Positions 7,870 to 17,492 are shown, counted from the first letter of the stretch. The stretch: DNA of 64,000 nt from Fulvimarina sp040239565 (GCF_040239565.1 NZ_JBEHWS010000002.1:310001-374000); one strand, 5' to 3'. Notes: generated from the letters alone by a model not told the origin. Numbers and translations: made by a program.

Positions 7870-9192
7870 CTATCCGAACACCCGCTTGAAGATCGTGTCG
7901 GCATGCTTGGTGTGATAGCCGAGATCGAAGCGAGAGCGGATTTCCTCTTCCGACAGCGCGGCGCGCACTTCCTCGTCGGCGAGAAGCTGTTCGAGGAAAT
8001 CGACCTTCGCATCGCCCGAGACGTGATAGCTCTCCCAGACCTTCATCGCGTTGCGCTGAACGAGCCGGTAGGCGTCCTCACGGGAGGTGCCGGCTTGGGT
8101 GAGCGCCAGAAGGATGCGCTGGGAGTGCACGAGGCCGCCAAGCCGGTCCATATTGCCCTGCATGCGCTCGGGATAGACGAGCAGGTTCTCCACCACATTG
8201 GTGAGGCGATGCAGCGCGAAATCGAGCGTGATCGTCGCGTCAGGACCGATATAGCGCTCGACAGAAGAGTGAGAGATGTCCCGCTCGTGCCAGAGCGCGA
8301 CGTTTTCCATGGCCGGTATGGCGTAGGAGCGAACCATTCGGGCGAGGCCGGAGAGGTTCTCCGTCAGCACCGGATTGCGCTTGTGGGGCATGGCCGACGA
8401 TCCCTTCTGGCCCTTGGAGAAGAACTCCTCGGCTTCCAGAACTTCCGTGCGCTGAAGGTGGCGGATTTCGGTTGCGAGCCGCTCCACAGACGAAGCGATG
8501 ACACCGAGGGTCGCGAAATACATGGCGTGGCGATCGCGCGGGATCACCTGCGTCGAGACCGGCTCGGCCTTCAGCCCCATGGCCTCGGCGACGTGCTCCT
8601 CGACGCGCGGGTCAATGTTCGCGAAGGTGCCGACTGCGCCGGAGATGGCGCAGGTCGCGATCTCCTCACGCGCTGCGACGAGGCGATTCCGGCATCGCTG
8701 GAATTCCACATAGGCCTGGGCGAGCTTGACGCCGAAGGTGGTCGGTTCGGCATGGATCCCGTGGGAGCGACCGATGGTGATCGTGTCCTTATGCTCGAAA
8801 GCCCGCTTCTTCAAAGCGTCGAGCAGCCGGTCGAGATCGGCGAGAAGGATGTCGCTCGCCTTTGTCAGCTGCACGTTGAGGCAGGTGTCGAGAACGTCCG
8901 AAGAGGTCATGCCCTGGTGCACGAAGCGCGCATCCGGCCCGACGATTTCACTGAGATGCGTCAGGAAGGCGATGACATCGTGCTTGGTTTCGCGCTCGAT
9001 CGCGTCGATCCGCTCGATGTCGAACGTTGCGGCGCCGCCCTTGTCCCAGATCGTCTTCGCTGCCTCTTTCGGGATCACGCCAAGTTCGGCGAGCGCGTCG
9101 CAGGCATGGGCCTCGATCTCGAACCAGATGCGGAACTTGGTCTCGGGCGACCAGACGGCGACCATATCCGGCCGAGCGTAACGGGGAATCAT
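7870..9192 (-). CDS. purB: Adenylosuccinate lyase
   Basis: The protein has 440 residues and starts MIPRYARPDMVAVWS, the standard PurB opening. The fumarase/aspartase superfamily signature is GSSAMPHKRNPV, carrying the flexible catalytic loop serine. Other conserved blocks are FVHQGMTSSDVLDT and GRSHGIHAEPTTFG, with the catalytic histidine. The enzyme cleaves SAICAR to AICAR plus fumarate and adenylosuccinate to AMP plus fumarate in purine synthesis. Length and the ATG start fit the family; the Shine-Dalgarno is weak. It stands as a single gene between the small membrane gene and the DUF2259 gene. Confidence 0.97.
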   Translation of the reverse strand: MIPRYARPDMVAVWSPETKFRIWFEIEAHACDALAELGVIPKEAAKTIWDKGGAATFDIERIDAIERETKHDVIAFLTHLSEIVGPDARFVHQGMTSSDVLDTCLNVQLTKASDILLADLDRLLDALKKRAFEHKDTITIGRSHGIHAEPTTFGVKLAQAYVEFQRCRNRLVAAREEIATCAISGAVGTFANIDPRVEEHVAEAMGLKAEPVSTQVIPRDRHAMYFATLGVIASSVERLATEIRHLQRTEVLEAEEFFSKGQKGSSAMPHKRNPVLTENLSGLARMVRSYAIPAMENVALWHERDISHSSVERYIGPDATITLDFALHRLTNVVENLLVYPERMQGNMDRLGGLVHSQRILLALTQAGTSREDAYRLVQRNAMKVWESYHVSGDAKVDFLEQLLADEEVRAALSEEEIRSRFDLGYHTKHADTIFKRVFG

Positions 9193-9291
9193 GGGGCGAT
9201 GGGCTTTCGATATCGGACAGGCGAAAAGGGGTTTCGATGAGCGCTCTATCAGACGCTTGGAAAAGCCTCAATCAAAGGGCTGGCCTTGTCC

Positions 9292-10047
9292 TCAGTCCAT
9301 CGGCACGGGCACGGCGATATGGCGTGTGTCCGGTCCCTCAAAGCCATAGCTCTGGAAAGCGATGATCGCGACGCCCGCATATCCACCCATCGGCTTCATC
9401 GCGAGCCGCACTTGGCGGATGGAGTAGTCCATCGGGCAGCCGCGCGAGATTGGAATTCCGGTGTCCTCGTGAAGAGTGAGCGTCTTGTCGCCTTCGGCCA
9501 ATGCGATCTTGGTCAGCTTGTATCCCGCCGTATCGGTGATTCCTTCGCAAAGTTCGGGCCCCGCCATCGGAAAGGTCGACAGCCGCAGTTCCACTGCTCC
9601 ATCGATCGGCGGAACGATCATGCGCGGCACGAAGCGCGCGATCTTGCCGTCGGCGGAAAGATCGGTCGGCAGGTTTTCCACGACGGCAAGGCCCGGACGC
9701 GGCTCGGGAATGAGCTGCGACATCAGTTCAGAGGCCTCGATGCGCGCCTCGTTCACGGCGTCAGCGATGCTCGCGGTCTCGTCTTTGAGGGTCACGCGAA
9801 TCGGTGTGGGTCTGATGAAGCGGTCATTGTTCAGGTCGAGGACGAAGATATTGGCATATGGAAAGCCGGACCCGTCCTGAACCCCGCTTTCCTGATAGGC
9901 GAAGAACGAACCATCTTCGGAAAACCCGATCGGCTCCAGTTTCGCAAGGTCGCCGGCTCTGGCAGGATCTGGCATCAGATAGGCGACCAGAAAGAGGGCG
10001 CTGGCCACGGCCCCGATCCATGCACTACCTTTGACCCGGAACGCCAT
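9292..10047 (-). CDS. DUF2259 family exported protein
   Basis: The protein has 251 residues with a Sec-type signal peptide (WIGAVASALFLVAYLMPDPARA, cleavage near residue 31). The mature part begins with the family's typical GFSEDGSFFAYQESGVQDGSGFPY, where a residue predicted as part of a propeller-like repeat is followed by IFVLDL. It ends with IAFQSYGFEGPDTRHIAVP. DUF2259 proteins are predicted periplasmic proteins found mainly in Hyphomicrobiales; no function is established. AAGGAT lies before the ATG. The 176 bases to the next rightward gene make a divergent promoter region. Confidence 0.88.
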   Translation of the reverse strand: MAFRVKGSAWIGAVASALFLVAYLMPDPARAGDLAKLEPIGFSEDGSFFAYQESGVQDGSGFPYANIFVLDLNNDRFIRPTPIRVTLKDETASIADAVNEARIEASELMSQLIPEPRPGLAVVENLPTDLSADGKIARFVPRMIVPPIDGAVELRLSTFPMAGPELCEGITDTAGYKLTKIALAEGDKTLTLHEDTGIPISRGCPMDYSIRQVRLAMKPMGGYAGVAIIAFQSYGFEGPDTRHIAVPVPMD

Positions 10048-10223
10048 CCAATATCCTTCGTCTCGCCGATTCGCGGCGAAGTTTAGTCACTGCCTGCTTG
10101 CGTGCAAGTCGAAGTGGCGCGGCGAGGCACGCCGAAATATGGAAGAGGTCCCCCTATCCTCCGGCCGGTTTTCTGGCTGGGCGGACGGCGGCAATGGACA
10201 AGCTGACTGAAGGAGAGCAATCA

Positions 10224-11018
10224 ATGGCACTCGATGGACGCGTAGCGATCGTCACCGGCGGCGCAAAGGGCATCGGCTATGCCGTCGCGCGCCGTTTCCT
10301 GCATGAAGGCGCGAAGGTCGTCATCGCCGATATCAACGAGCGAGCGGGCCATGAGGCCGCACGCGATCTCTCCGAATATGGCGAGGTTCATTTCGTTGCG
10401 GCCAATGTCGCCGAGAAGCTCGATGTCCACAACCTGATCGCTTCCGCGCTGGATGCGTTCGCCGATATCGACATCCTCGTGAACAATGCCGGCATGGTCC
10501 ACAAGGCCGGCTTCCTCGATCTCGACGTCGACGACTTCCAGAAGGTGCTCGACGTCAATCTGAAGGGCGCGTTTCTCTGCGGTCAGGCGATCGCCCAGCA
10601 CATGGTCGAGAAGATCAAGCAGGGCGGCAGCGCCGGCACGATCATCAACATGTCGTCGATCAATGCCGAATTCGCGCTGGCCGATCAGGTCGGCTATTCG
10701 GTCTCCAAGGGCGGTCTCAAGTCGCTGACCAAGGTCATGGCGCTGGCGCTCGCGCCGCACGGCATCCGCGTGAACGCCATCGGTCCCGGATCGATCATGA
10801 CCGATCTCCTACAAGCCGTCGCCAACGATCCGTCTGCCAAAAAGACGATTCTTTCGCGAACCCCGCTGGGGCGTATCGGCGACCCGAAAGAGATCGCGTC
10901 GATCGCGGCCTTCCTCGCCTCCGACGATGCGAGCTACATCACCGGACATACCATTTATGCCGATGGCGGACGTCTCGCATTGAACTATCTCGTTCCCGTC
11001 AAGGACGACGAGGACTGA
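10224..11018 (+). CDS. SDR family oxidoreductase (glucose-1-dehydrogenase-like)
   Basis: The protein has 264 residues. It shows GGAKGIGYAVARRF (TGxxxGIG), VNNAGMVHKAG, the catalytic serine in NMSSINAEF and YSVSKGGLKSL (YxxxK), then NAIGPGSIMTDLL and TIYADGG, all standard for the classical SDR family. The start at 10224 follows GAAGGAGAG. A longer reading from 10098 is unlikely. SDRs of this type oxidise sugars or hydroxy acids with NAD(P); the substrate is unknown. It is the first of four closely packed rightward genes (SDR, aminotransferase, CoA-transferase, GST). Confidence 0.92.
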   Translation: MALDGRVAIVTGGAKGIGYAVARRFLHEGAKVVIADINERAGHEAARDLSEYGEVHFVAANVAEKLDVHNLIASALDAFADIDILVNNAGMVHKAGFLDLDVDDFQKVLDVNLKGAFLCGQAIAQHMVEKIKQGGSAGTIINMSSINAEFALADQVGYSVSKGGLKSLTKVMALALAPHGIRVNAIGPGSIMTDLLQAVANDPSAKKTILSRTPLGRIGDPKEIASIAAFLASDDASYITGHTIYADGGRLALNYLVPVKDDED

Positions 11019-11075
11019 CCAGAGACGATGCCGGTCCCCGAAATCTCCGAACAAAAGGGAATTGAAAGCGAATTC

Positions 11076-12260
11076 ATGCTGAAGACCATCTCCGCCTTCG
11101 ACCGGATCGGCGAGGAAAACGCCTTTGCGGTTCTCGCCCGCGCGAACGCACTCTCCGGCGAAGGTAACGACGTCGTCAATCTCGGCATCGGACAGCCGGA
11201 CTTCGTGACGCCGCCACATATCGTCGAAGCCGCCGTGAAGGCGCTTCAGGATGGTCACCACGGGTACACACCCGCGAACGGGCTGCCCGCGACCCGCGAG
11301 GCGGTGGCGCGACGCACATTCTCGCTCACCGGCGTCGAGATCTCGCCGGACAGCGTGATGATTATGCCAGGCGGCAAGCCGACCATGTTCGCCGCGATCA
11401 TGATGTTCGGCGAACCGGGTGCAGAAATCCTTTATCCCGATCCCGGCTTCCCGATCTATCGCTCGATGATCGAGTTCACGGGCGCAAAGCCTGTTCCTGT
11501 GCCGATCCGTGAGGAGAACGGTTTCGCCTTTTCCGCCGAGGAGACTCTGTCTCTGATCACGGACAAGACCCGGCTCCTGATCCTCAATTCGCCAGCCAAT
11601 CCTACCGGCGGCGTCACGCCGAAGGAGGAGATCGACAAGCTCGTCGCAGGACTCCAGAACTTTCCCGACGTCGCGATCCTGTCGGACGAGATCTACGATG
11701 TGATGACCTATGATGGCGAGGTCCACACCTCACTCCTCACCTATCCGGAAATCCGCGACCGCCTCATCGTCCTCAACGGCTGGTCGAAGACCTGGGCGAT
11801 GACCGGCTGGCGCATGGGCTGGTCGATCTGGCCGGAAAAGCTCTACGCCATGGTGCGCAAGCTCGCGGTCAACTGCTGGTCATGCGTCAACGCGCCGAGC
11901 CAGATCGCCGGCATCGCGGCGATCGACGGTTCCCAGGAAGACGTCATGCGCATGATGGAAGCCTTCGACCGGCGACGGAAGCTCGTGGTCGAGCGCGCCA
12001 ATGCCCTGCCCGGCGTTACCTGCGCGACCCCGAAGGGCGCCTTCTACGCCTTTCCGAACATTTCCGAGACGGGGTGGAAATCGAAGAAGCTCGCCTCGGC
12101 GCTTCTCGAAAAGGCGCATGTGGCGCTGGTTGGCGGGCCTGATTTCGGCACGCTCGGAGAAGGCTATATCCGGATTTCCTACGCCAATTCCGAAATGAAC
12201 ATCTCCCGGGCGATGGATCGCATCGCCCAATTCCTGAGCGAGACGAAGCCGGACGCCTGA
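11076..12260 (+). CDS. Class I/II PLP-dependent aminotransferase
   Basis: The protein has 394 residues from MLKTISAF. It carries the fold-type I motifs: NLGIGQPDF, NSPANPTGG, LSDEIYDVMTYDG and the PLP-lysine block NGWSKTWAMTGWRMGW (Schiff-base lysine in SKTW). A conserved arginine near the end (YIRISYAN) binds the substrate carboxylate. It is an aspartate/aromatic-type aminotransferase of unknown substrate. The earlier ATG at 11028 is possible, but homologous proteins I recall begin near M(L/F)KTIS. It follows the SDR gene closely and precedes the CoA-transferase by 16 bases. Confidence 0.92.
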   Translation: MLKTISAFDRIGEENAFAVLARANALSGEGNDVVNLGIGQPDFVTPPHIVEAAVKALQDGHHGYTPANGLPATREAVARRTFSLTGVEISPDSVMIMPGGKPTMFAAIMMFGEPGAEILYPDPGFPIYRSMIEFTGAKPVPVPIREENGFAFSAEETLSLITDKTRLLILNSPANPTGGVTPKEEIDKLVAGLQNFPDVAILSDEIYDVMTYDGEVHTSLLTYPEIRDRLIVLNGWSKTWAMTGWRMGWSIWPEKLYAMVRKLAVNCWSCVNAPSQIAGIAAIDGSQEDVMRMMEAFDRRRKLVVERANALPGVTCATPKGAFYAFPNISETGWKSKKLASALLEKAHVALVGGPDFGTLGEGYIRISYANSEMNISRAMDRIAQFLSETKPDA

Positions 12261-12276
12261 AGGGGAGATCGACATA

Positions 12277-13503
12277 ATGGCTGGACCGCTCGCAGGCATT
12301 CGCATCGTCGATTTCACGGCGATGATCGCAGGCCCCCTCGCAACAATGATCCTCGCCGATCAGGGTGCGGAGGTGATCAAGATCGAGCGGCCGGACGGCG
12401 GGGATCATTCCCGTCAGGTCGCCGACCAGCGGAACGGCTTCTCGGCCTCCTTTCTCCAGAACAATCGCGGCAAGCGCTCGGTCGCTCTCGACCTCAAGAC
12501 CCCGGCCGGTTTGGAGGCGGCCCTGAAGATCGCGGAGACGGCGGATGTCGTCGTCGAGAATTTCAGGCCGGGTGTCGCCGAGCGGATCGGCATCGGCTAC
12601 GAGGCGGTGCGCGAGCGCAACCGAAGCGTCATCTACACCTCGATCGCAGGCTTCGGCTTTACCGGCGACTGGGCGAAACGCCCGGTCTACGACCCACTGA
12701 TCCAGGCGCTTTCGGGGCTCGCCAGCGTTCAGGGCGGAGACGGACCGCGACCGCGCCTCGTGCGCACCATCGTGCCGGACAAGGTCACCGCGATCCAGAC
12801 AGCCCAGGCGATCACCGCCGCACTCTTTGCCAGAGAGCGCACAGGCAAGGGCAATCATCTGACGATATCGATGCTCGATACGATCGTCGCCTTCCTGTTT
12901 TCCTCCGATATGAGCGGCCACACCTTTGTCGGCGCGGAAGCAGAGAAGCATGCGCCCGAGGATCGCGACCCGGACGAGGCCCAGAGTTTCGTGGAGCTCA
13001 TTTACCAGACCGCCGATGGCTGGATGGCCGTCTCCGCCCACACGGACAAGACCTGGAAGGGACTGTCGGCAGCGGTGGGCCGGCCGGAATGGCTCGAGGA
13101 CAAGCGCTTCGCGACGGTATCGGCACGCGAAATCAACAAGCGTGCCCGGCTGGAGCTGACACAAACCGCCCTCATCGAGGACACCACCGATAACTGGATG
13201 CGACGCCTGACCGAGGAGGACGTTCCCTGTGCACCAGTGCTCAAGCGCGGCGAGATGATCCATCATCCACAGATCGAGGGGAACGGCACCGTCATTGAGA
13301 TCACGCACCCGCAAGCCGGACCGATCCGGCAAGCCCGCAGCCCGGCGCGCTTTACCGAAACACCACTCGACGCCCCCTCGCCCGCTCGGGCGCTTGGCTC
13401 AGATACCGAAGCGGTTCTCGCAGAGGCCGGCTATGACGCCGCCGCGATCACCGAGCTCCTGGCCAAGGGCGCCGCATCCGAACCAGACGGAGACCCCGCA
13501 TGA
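12277..13503 (+). CDS. CaiB/BaiF family (class III) CoA-transferase
   Basis: The protein has 408 residues and opens with GPLAGIRIVDFTAMIAGPLAT, the family N-terminus, followed by LADQGAEVIKIERPDGGDHSRQ and the catalytic-aspartate region YDPLIQALSGLASVQG. VENFRPGVAERIGIGYE is another family block. Class III enzymes shuttle CoA between acyl-CoA and a carboxylic acid. The specific acid is unknown. GGGGAGATCGAC precedes the ATG. It overlaps the GST gene by four bases (ATGA), so the two are likely coupled. With the upstream SDR and aminotransferase it suggests breakdown of an amino or hydroxy acid through a CoA thioester; that is inference. Confidence 0.92.
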   Translation: MAGPLAGIRIVDFTAMIAGPLATMILADQGAEVIKIERPDGGDHSRQVADQRNGFSASFLQNNRGKRSVALDLKTPAGLEAALKIAETADVVVENFRPGVAERIGIGYEAVRERNRSVIYTSIAGFGFTGDWAKRPVYDPLIQALSGLASVQGGDGPRPRLVRTIVPDKVTAIQTAQAITAALFARERTGKGNHLTISMLDTIVAFLFSSDMSGHTFVGAEAEKHAPEDRDPDEAQSFVELIYQTADGWMAVSAHTDKTWKGLSAAVGRPEWLEDKRFATVSAREINKRARLELTQTALIEDTTDNWMRRLTEEDVPCAPVLKRGEMIHHPQIEGNGTVIEITHPQAGPIRQARSPARFTETPLDAPSPARALGSDTEAVLAEAGYDAAAITELLAKGAASEPDGDPA

Positions 13504-14231
13504 TCGACTTTTATTACGCGCCGACACCGAACGGCTGGAAGGTCGCCATCATGCTGGAGGAATGCGGCCTCGATTACGAACTAAAGCTTATGGATCTTCA
13601 TGCCGGCGAACAGTTTGAGCCGGATTTTCTCAAGATCAGCCCTAACGCCAAGATGCCGACGATCGTCGACCACGAGCCGCCGGAGGGGTATGGTTCGGAA
13701 GCAGTTTCGGTCTTCGAGTCGGCTGCGATCCTGTTCTATCTGGCCGAGAAGACCGGCCGTTTCGCCCCGGACAAGTCGGACCGGCGCGCCATGAAGGAAC
13801 TCGACGAGTGGCTGTTCTGGCAGACCGGCAGTCAGGGCCCGATGGCCGGGCAGCTTAGCCACTTCAAGAACTACGCGCCGGAAGACGAGCGCGATTATGG
13901 CTTCAAACGCTATCTCGGTGAATACGACCGCAATCTCGGCGTTCTGGAAAACCGGCTCGCGGGCCGTCCCTACATCATGGGCGAAGACTATTCGATCGCC
14001 GACATGCAGGCATTCCCCTGGGCCTTCATCGCGAAGCCTCTGGGTGCCTCGCTCGACGAATTTCCGCGCGTCGCCGACTGGCGCGGGCGGATCAAGCAGC
14101 GGCCGGCCGTCCAGCGCGCTATCAATCTCGCCAAGGACAAGCAGAACCGCGGCCAGCACCGGGTCGACAACAACGAGATCATGTTCAATCAGAGCTCGAA
14201 GTCGCTGAAGGGCAAAAGCGCTTCAAGCTGA
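13500..14231 (+). CDS. Glutathione S-transferase family protein (YfcG/nu-class-like)
   Basis: The protein has 243 residues. The N-terminal thioredoxin-like domain starts IDFYYAPTPNGWKVAIMLEECGLDYE and includes the cis-proline region NAKMPTIVDH and the glutathione-binding VFESAAILFYLAEK (ES motif). The C-terminal helical domain contains YIMGEDYSIADMQAFPW, the conserved N-cap aspartate. A threonine and an asparagine (TPNG) stand at the usual catalytic position, as in nu-class disulfide reductases. The C-terminal 20 residues are an unusual polar tail. It is the last gene of the four-gene set and probably handles a thiol adduct or disulfide in that pathway. Confidence 0.9.
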   Translation: MIDFYYAPTPNGWKVAIMLEECGLDYELKLMDLHAGEQFEPDFLKISPNAKMPTIVDHEPPEGYGSEAVSVFESAAILFYLAEKTGRFAPDKSDRRAMKELDEWLFWQTGSQGPMAGQLSHFKNYAPEDERDYGFKRYLGEYDRNLGVLENRLAGRPYIMGEDYSIADMQAFPWAFIAKPLGASLDEFPRVADWRGRIKQRPAVQRAINLAKDKQNRGQHRVDNNEIMFNQSSKSLKGKSASS

Positions 14232-14247
14232 ACATGTCGATAGGCGG

Positions 14248-14934
14248 TCAGGCGAGCCAGGTCGCGTAGTCGCTGACTAACAACCGGTGTGGCGGCTCAT
14301 CCTCCTCGATCGTCGCGAAGCGGCCGATCGGCTCGCGGAAGAGGTTGTCCGTCTCGTCGTCGTTGACCGTCGAGACCTCGCCGATGAGGACGTCGCCGCC
14401 CTCGCCCCAGAACGCATGCCAATCGCCGGGCCTGAGAGTCACGCTCTCGCCGGGGGCAAGCGAAAGGTGCTCACCGGGACCGTAGTCGCGCCAGAGCCCG
14501 TCGCACATGACGCGGCCACCAGCCGTCTCGCTGAACTTGCCGTCCTCGTCGGAGCCGAAAAGCTCAACGACCAGCGTCGCGCCTCCACGATTGATGATGT
14601 CTTCGGCCTTGATGACATGGGTGTGCATCGGGCTCAGCTGTTTCTCCCGCGAAATGAGCAGCTTCTCGGCGTAGCACATGCCTCGTCCCGCCGTGAGGTC
14701 GGCGAGTTGACCGTTTCTGAGCGTAAAGAGGAAAAGGCCCATCTCCTCATACCGGCCGCCGCCGTAATCGGTAATGTCCCACCCGCAGCGGCTGTCGATC
14801 ACATGCCGGGCTTCGTCCTTCCGCGCCTTGAATTCTTCCGGCGTCCAGTTCGCAAAGGGCGGCAGGATGAAGCCATGGCCGGCGATCATCTCGGCGGCAT
14901 CCGCCATGATGCGATTAATATCGGAACGCTTCAT
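14248..14934 (-). CDS. D-lyxose/D-mannose isomerase family protein
   Basis: The 228-residue cupin protein matches the D-lyxose isomerase family: MKRSDINRIMADAAEMIAGHGFILPPFANW, CGWDITDYGGG and LFTLRNG. The metal-binding residues are visible in SPMHTHVIKAEDIINRGG (two His and a Glu), with a later His in LRPGDWHAFWGEGG. Enzymes of this family interconvert D-lyxose and D-xylulose, or mannose and fructose. It stands alone, convergent with the GST gene, and no sugar kinase is adjacent. The start ATG has only a weak Shine-Dalgarno. Confidence 0.88.
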   Translation of the reverse strand: MKRSDINRIMADAAEMIAGHGFILPPFANWTPEEFKARKDEARHVIDSRCGWDITDYGGGRYEEMGLFLFTLRNGQLADLTAGRGMCYAEKLLISREKQLSPMHTHVIKAEDIINRGGATLVVELFGSDEDGKFSETAGGRVMCDGLWRDYGPGEHLSLAPGESVTLRPGDWHAFWGEGGDVLIGEVSTVNDDETDNLFREPIGRFATIEEDEPPHRLLVSDYATWLA

Positions 14935-15078
14935 CTAGCGAGGCTTTCGTGATTGAACTTCAGAAGGGAACGTCCAGACCAAGTGGCATTGCGGGACGCG
15001 GCAGGATTGGGAGGCTTCTGGATATCCTCTGAACAATCCCTTCCGCAAGATCGAATATCAGAGACATCTAACGGGCCG

Positions 15079-15445
15079 CCGACGCCGGGCGGGGGCCGAA
15101 AAGGCCCTGAAGGCGTTCGAGGAAGGCGAATGGGGCCAGAAATACAAGGCCATCGGCCAGAGCTGGAGCAGGGCCCGGGCCGAGGTCGTCCCGTTCTTCG
15201 CCTTCCCCAAGGAAGTGCGCGAATTTGTCTAAACCACGAACCAGATCGAGGCGCTGAACTACAAACTGCGCCGGGCGGTGCGCGCCCGCGGCCACTTCCC
15301 GAGCGATGACGCGGCAATGAAACTGTTCCTTCTCGTCTTGAACCGAGCCGAGAAGGAGTGGAAAATGGCACCGCGTGAGTGGGTGATGGCCAAGGCGCAG
15401 TTCGCCATCCTTTGCGGCGAGCGCTTCACAAGGGCCATGGCCTGA
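15079..15445 (+). pseudogene. IS256 family transposase, C-terminal relic
   Basis: In one frame the region reads AEKALKAFEEGEWGQKYKAI, VVPFFAFPKEVREFV, then TTNQIEALNYKLRRAVRARG, FPSDDAAMKLF, KMAPREWVMAKAQFAI and ends RFTRAMA. This is the C-terminal third of an IS256-type transposase. A stop (TAA, 15230-15232) stands where the family has tyrosine (IYTTN), so TAC has become TAA. The N-terminal two thirds, including the first catalytic aspartates, are missing and no terminal inverted repeats are visible. The element is dead. The 300 bases from here to the next gene hold no recognisable gene. Confidence 0.85.
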
Positions 15446-15749
15446 GAAGGTTCAACCGCCCGCCCACACGCGGAATTCCTGGCATTTCTGGCAGCGGCGA
15501 AGCTCGCTGCCGATCGTTGCGGGAGCCCGGCAAAGGGCCCAAGCGATGGTGGCATTGGATTAGCCCGCGGCATGAAAATCGGCGATCTGCTTTCTTTCGA
15601 GAGAGGACAGTTGGACGTAGGATACTATCGCAACACTCCATTTGGTCTGGACAACGGAGCTGACTCTGCATCTGCAATGGGTTGTTGCACTTCCCCTTGG
15701 AACTCAGATCCGCTAGCCAGTCGCCACGTCAAGGTCATCAAGGCAAATC

Positions 15750-16919
15750 ATGAAGATTGCAGTCGCAGGTCTTGGATATGTCGGTCTCTCGAACGGCGTG
15801 CTTCTGGCTCAACACAACGAGGTTGTTGCCCTCGATATCGTCGAGAGCCGTGTCGCGATGGTCAATCGCGGTGTCTCGCCGATCATAGACGACCATCTGC
15901 AGGCCTTTCTGAACACCGAGAAACTGTCGCTGACCGCAACGACGGACCCCGCTCACGCTTTCGAAAATGCCGACTTCGTGCTGGTCGCAACCCCGACGAA
16001 CTATGACCCCGATACTGGTGCCTTCGACACCACCTCGATCGAGGCCGTGATCGAGGATGTCCTGAAGATCAGTCCCGAAACCACCATCATCGTGAAATCG
16101 ACCGTCCCGGTCGGCTATACGGCGGACATCCGCACGCGGCCGGGATGCGGTAACGTGATCTTCTCGCCCGAGTTCCTGCGAGAGGGAAAGGCACTCTACG
16201 ACAACCTCTATCCCTCGCGCATCATCGTGGGAGAGCGATCGACGCGTGGACGGCAATTCGCCGATCTCTTGAAGCAGGGCGCACGGAAGGAGGAAATCGA
16301 GGTACTGCTGACGGATTCCACCGAGGCAGAAGCGATCAAGCTCTTCGCGAATACGTTTCTTGCCATGCGCGTCGCGTTCTTCAACGAACTCGACACCTAT
16401 GCCGCCTCGCATCAGCTGAATACGCGGCAAATCATCGAAGGCGTCTGCTTGGATCCCCGCGTTGGCGGTCACTACAACAATCCGTCCTTCGGCTATGGCG
16501 GCTACTGCCTTCCGAAGGACACGAAACAGCTCTTGTCAAACTATCAGGACGTTCCTCAGAACCTGATCCGTGCCATCATCGACTCCAACTCGACACGCAA
16601 GGATTTCATCGCCAATCAGATCATCGCCATGGCGCCGGAACGCGTCGGTATCTATCGCCTCGTGATGAAGGCGGAATCCGACAATTACCGTGCATCGAGC
16701 ATTCAAGGCATCATGAAACGGGTCAAGGCAAAGGGTATCGAGGTGATCGTCTACGAACCCATCCTCGAGGATCAGGACGACTTCTTCCACTCGCGGATCG
16801 AGCGTGATCTCCAGCGGTTCAAGGCTGAATGCGATGTCATCGTTACGAACCGGATGGTCGACGAATTGGCCGACGTCGCGGAGAAGGTCTTTACGCGCGA
16901 TCTCTTCGGAAACAACTGA
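15750..16919 (+). CDS. ugd: UDP-glucose 6-dehydrogenase
   Basis: The protein has 389 residues, the length of the short E. coli-type Ugd. The NAD-binding motif is IAVAGLGYVGLSNGVLLA (GxGxxG), followed by ATPTNYD and VKSTVPVGYT. The second domain has EFLREGKALYDNLYPSRIIVG and the catalytic-cysteine block GYGGYCLPKDTKQL. It oxidises UDP-glucose to UDP-glucuronate, used for exopolysaccharide, capsule or lipid decoration. AAGGCAAATC precedes the ATG. No polysaccharide gene is adjacent, and the IS256 relic upstream suggests the locus has been rearranged. Confidence 0.94.
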   Translation: MKIAVAGLGYVGLSNGVLLAQHNEVVALDIVESRVAMVNRGVSPIIDDHLQAFLNTEKLSLTATTDPAHAFENADFVLVATPTNYDPDTGAFDTTSIEAVIEDVLKISPETTIIVKSTVPVGYTADIRTRPGCGNVIFSPEFLREGKALYDNLYPSRIIVGERSTRGRQFADLLKQGARKEEIEVLLTDSTEAEAIKLFANTFLAMRVAFFNELDTYAASHQLNTRQIIEGVCLDPRVGGHYNNPSFGYGGYCLPKDTKQLLSNYQDVPQNLIRAIIDSNSTRKDFIANQIIAMAPERVGIYRLVMKAESDNYRASSIQGIMKRVKAKGIEVIVYEPILEDQDDFFHSRIERDLQRFKAECDVIVTNRMVDELADVAEKVFTRDLFGNN

Positions 16920-16931
16920 CGCCGAAGCCCT

Positions 16932-17492
16932 TTAGATCGGCACCTCGTAGAAACCGATGGCATCGGCGAGCTCGACTTCTTCGTAGCGAAAGTGGGAGCG
17001 CACCAGCGCTTCGAGGGCGCGGAGCGCTTTCCTTGCTTCGGCGAAATTCGCGGCACTCGCCTCGTCGGCAACGGTCTCGGCCTTTTCGGCCAGCGCTTCG
17101 ATGTGCTCGTGGATGACCACATGCTCCTCCGCAAGGCGGTCGAGAACCTTGAGAAGACCCTCGCCGGCATGCTGGCGCAGGGCCGGAAACACGCCATGCT
17201 CCTCGGCATTATGGTGAAACGTCAACTGCCTGCATTCGCGACCACACAAAGTGCCGAAGCCCTTGTAAGCCCGAACCATCGGCAGCACGGCCACCGCTGC
17301 AGCGAGATCGGGCGCGGCCCTTTCGCCCATCTCGATCAGTGAAACGAGCTTGTTCAGTTCATCAAGCTCGCGAAGGTGCATTGCGTGGATATGCGACAGC
17401 GTCTTGCCGTGCAGTTCCTGGAAAGGCGTCAAACCTTCAATTTTCGGAGCGAGCGGTCTCGTTCGGTCGTCGAGAAGTGTGGTCTTGGTCAA
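16932..17492 (-). CDS. Hemerythrin HHE domain protein
   Basis: The protein has 186 residues and is helix-rich, with the diiron-binding histidines spread as in HHE proteins: ELHGKTLSHIHAMHLRELDEL, LTFHHNAEEHGVFPAL, LAEEHVVIHEHIEAL and VRSHFRYEEVEL. The HHxxEE...H and HxxxHE spacing supports an oxygen- or NO-binding non-heme diiron site. Such cytosolic proteins store or sense oxygen, or respond to nitrosative stress. It begins with TTG at 17492; the Shine-Dalgarno is weak. Convergent with ugd. Confidence 0.85.
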   Translation of the reverse strand: MTKTTLLDDRTRPLAPKIEGLTPFQELHGKTLSHIHAMHLRELDELNKLVSLIEMGERAAPDLAAAVAVLPMVRAYKGFGTLCGRECRQLTFHHNAEEHGVFPALRQHAGEGLLKVLDRLAEEHVVIHEHIEALAEKAETVADEASAANFAEARKALRALEALVRSHFRYEEVELADAIGFYEVPI

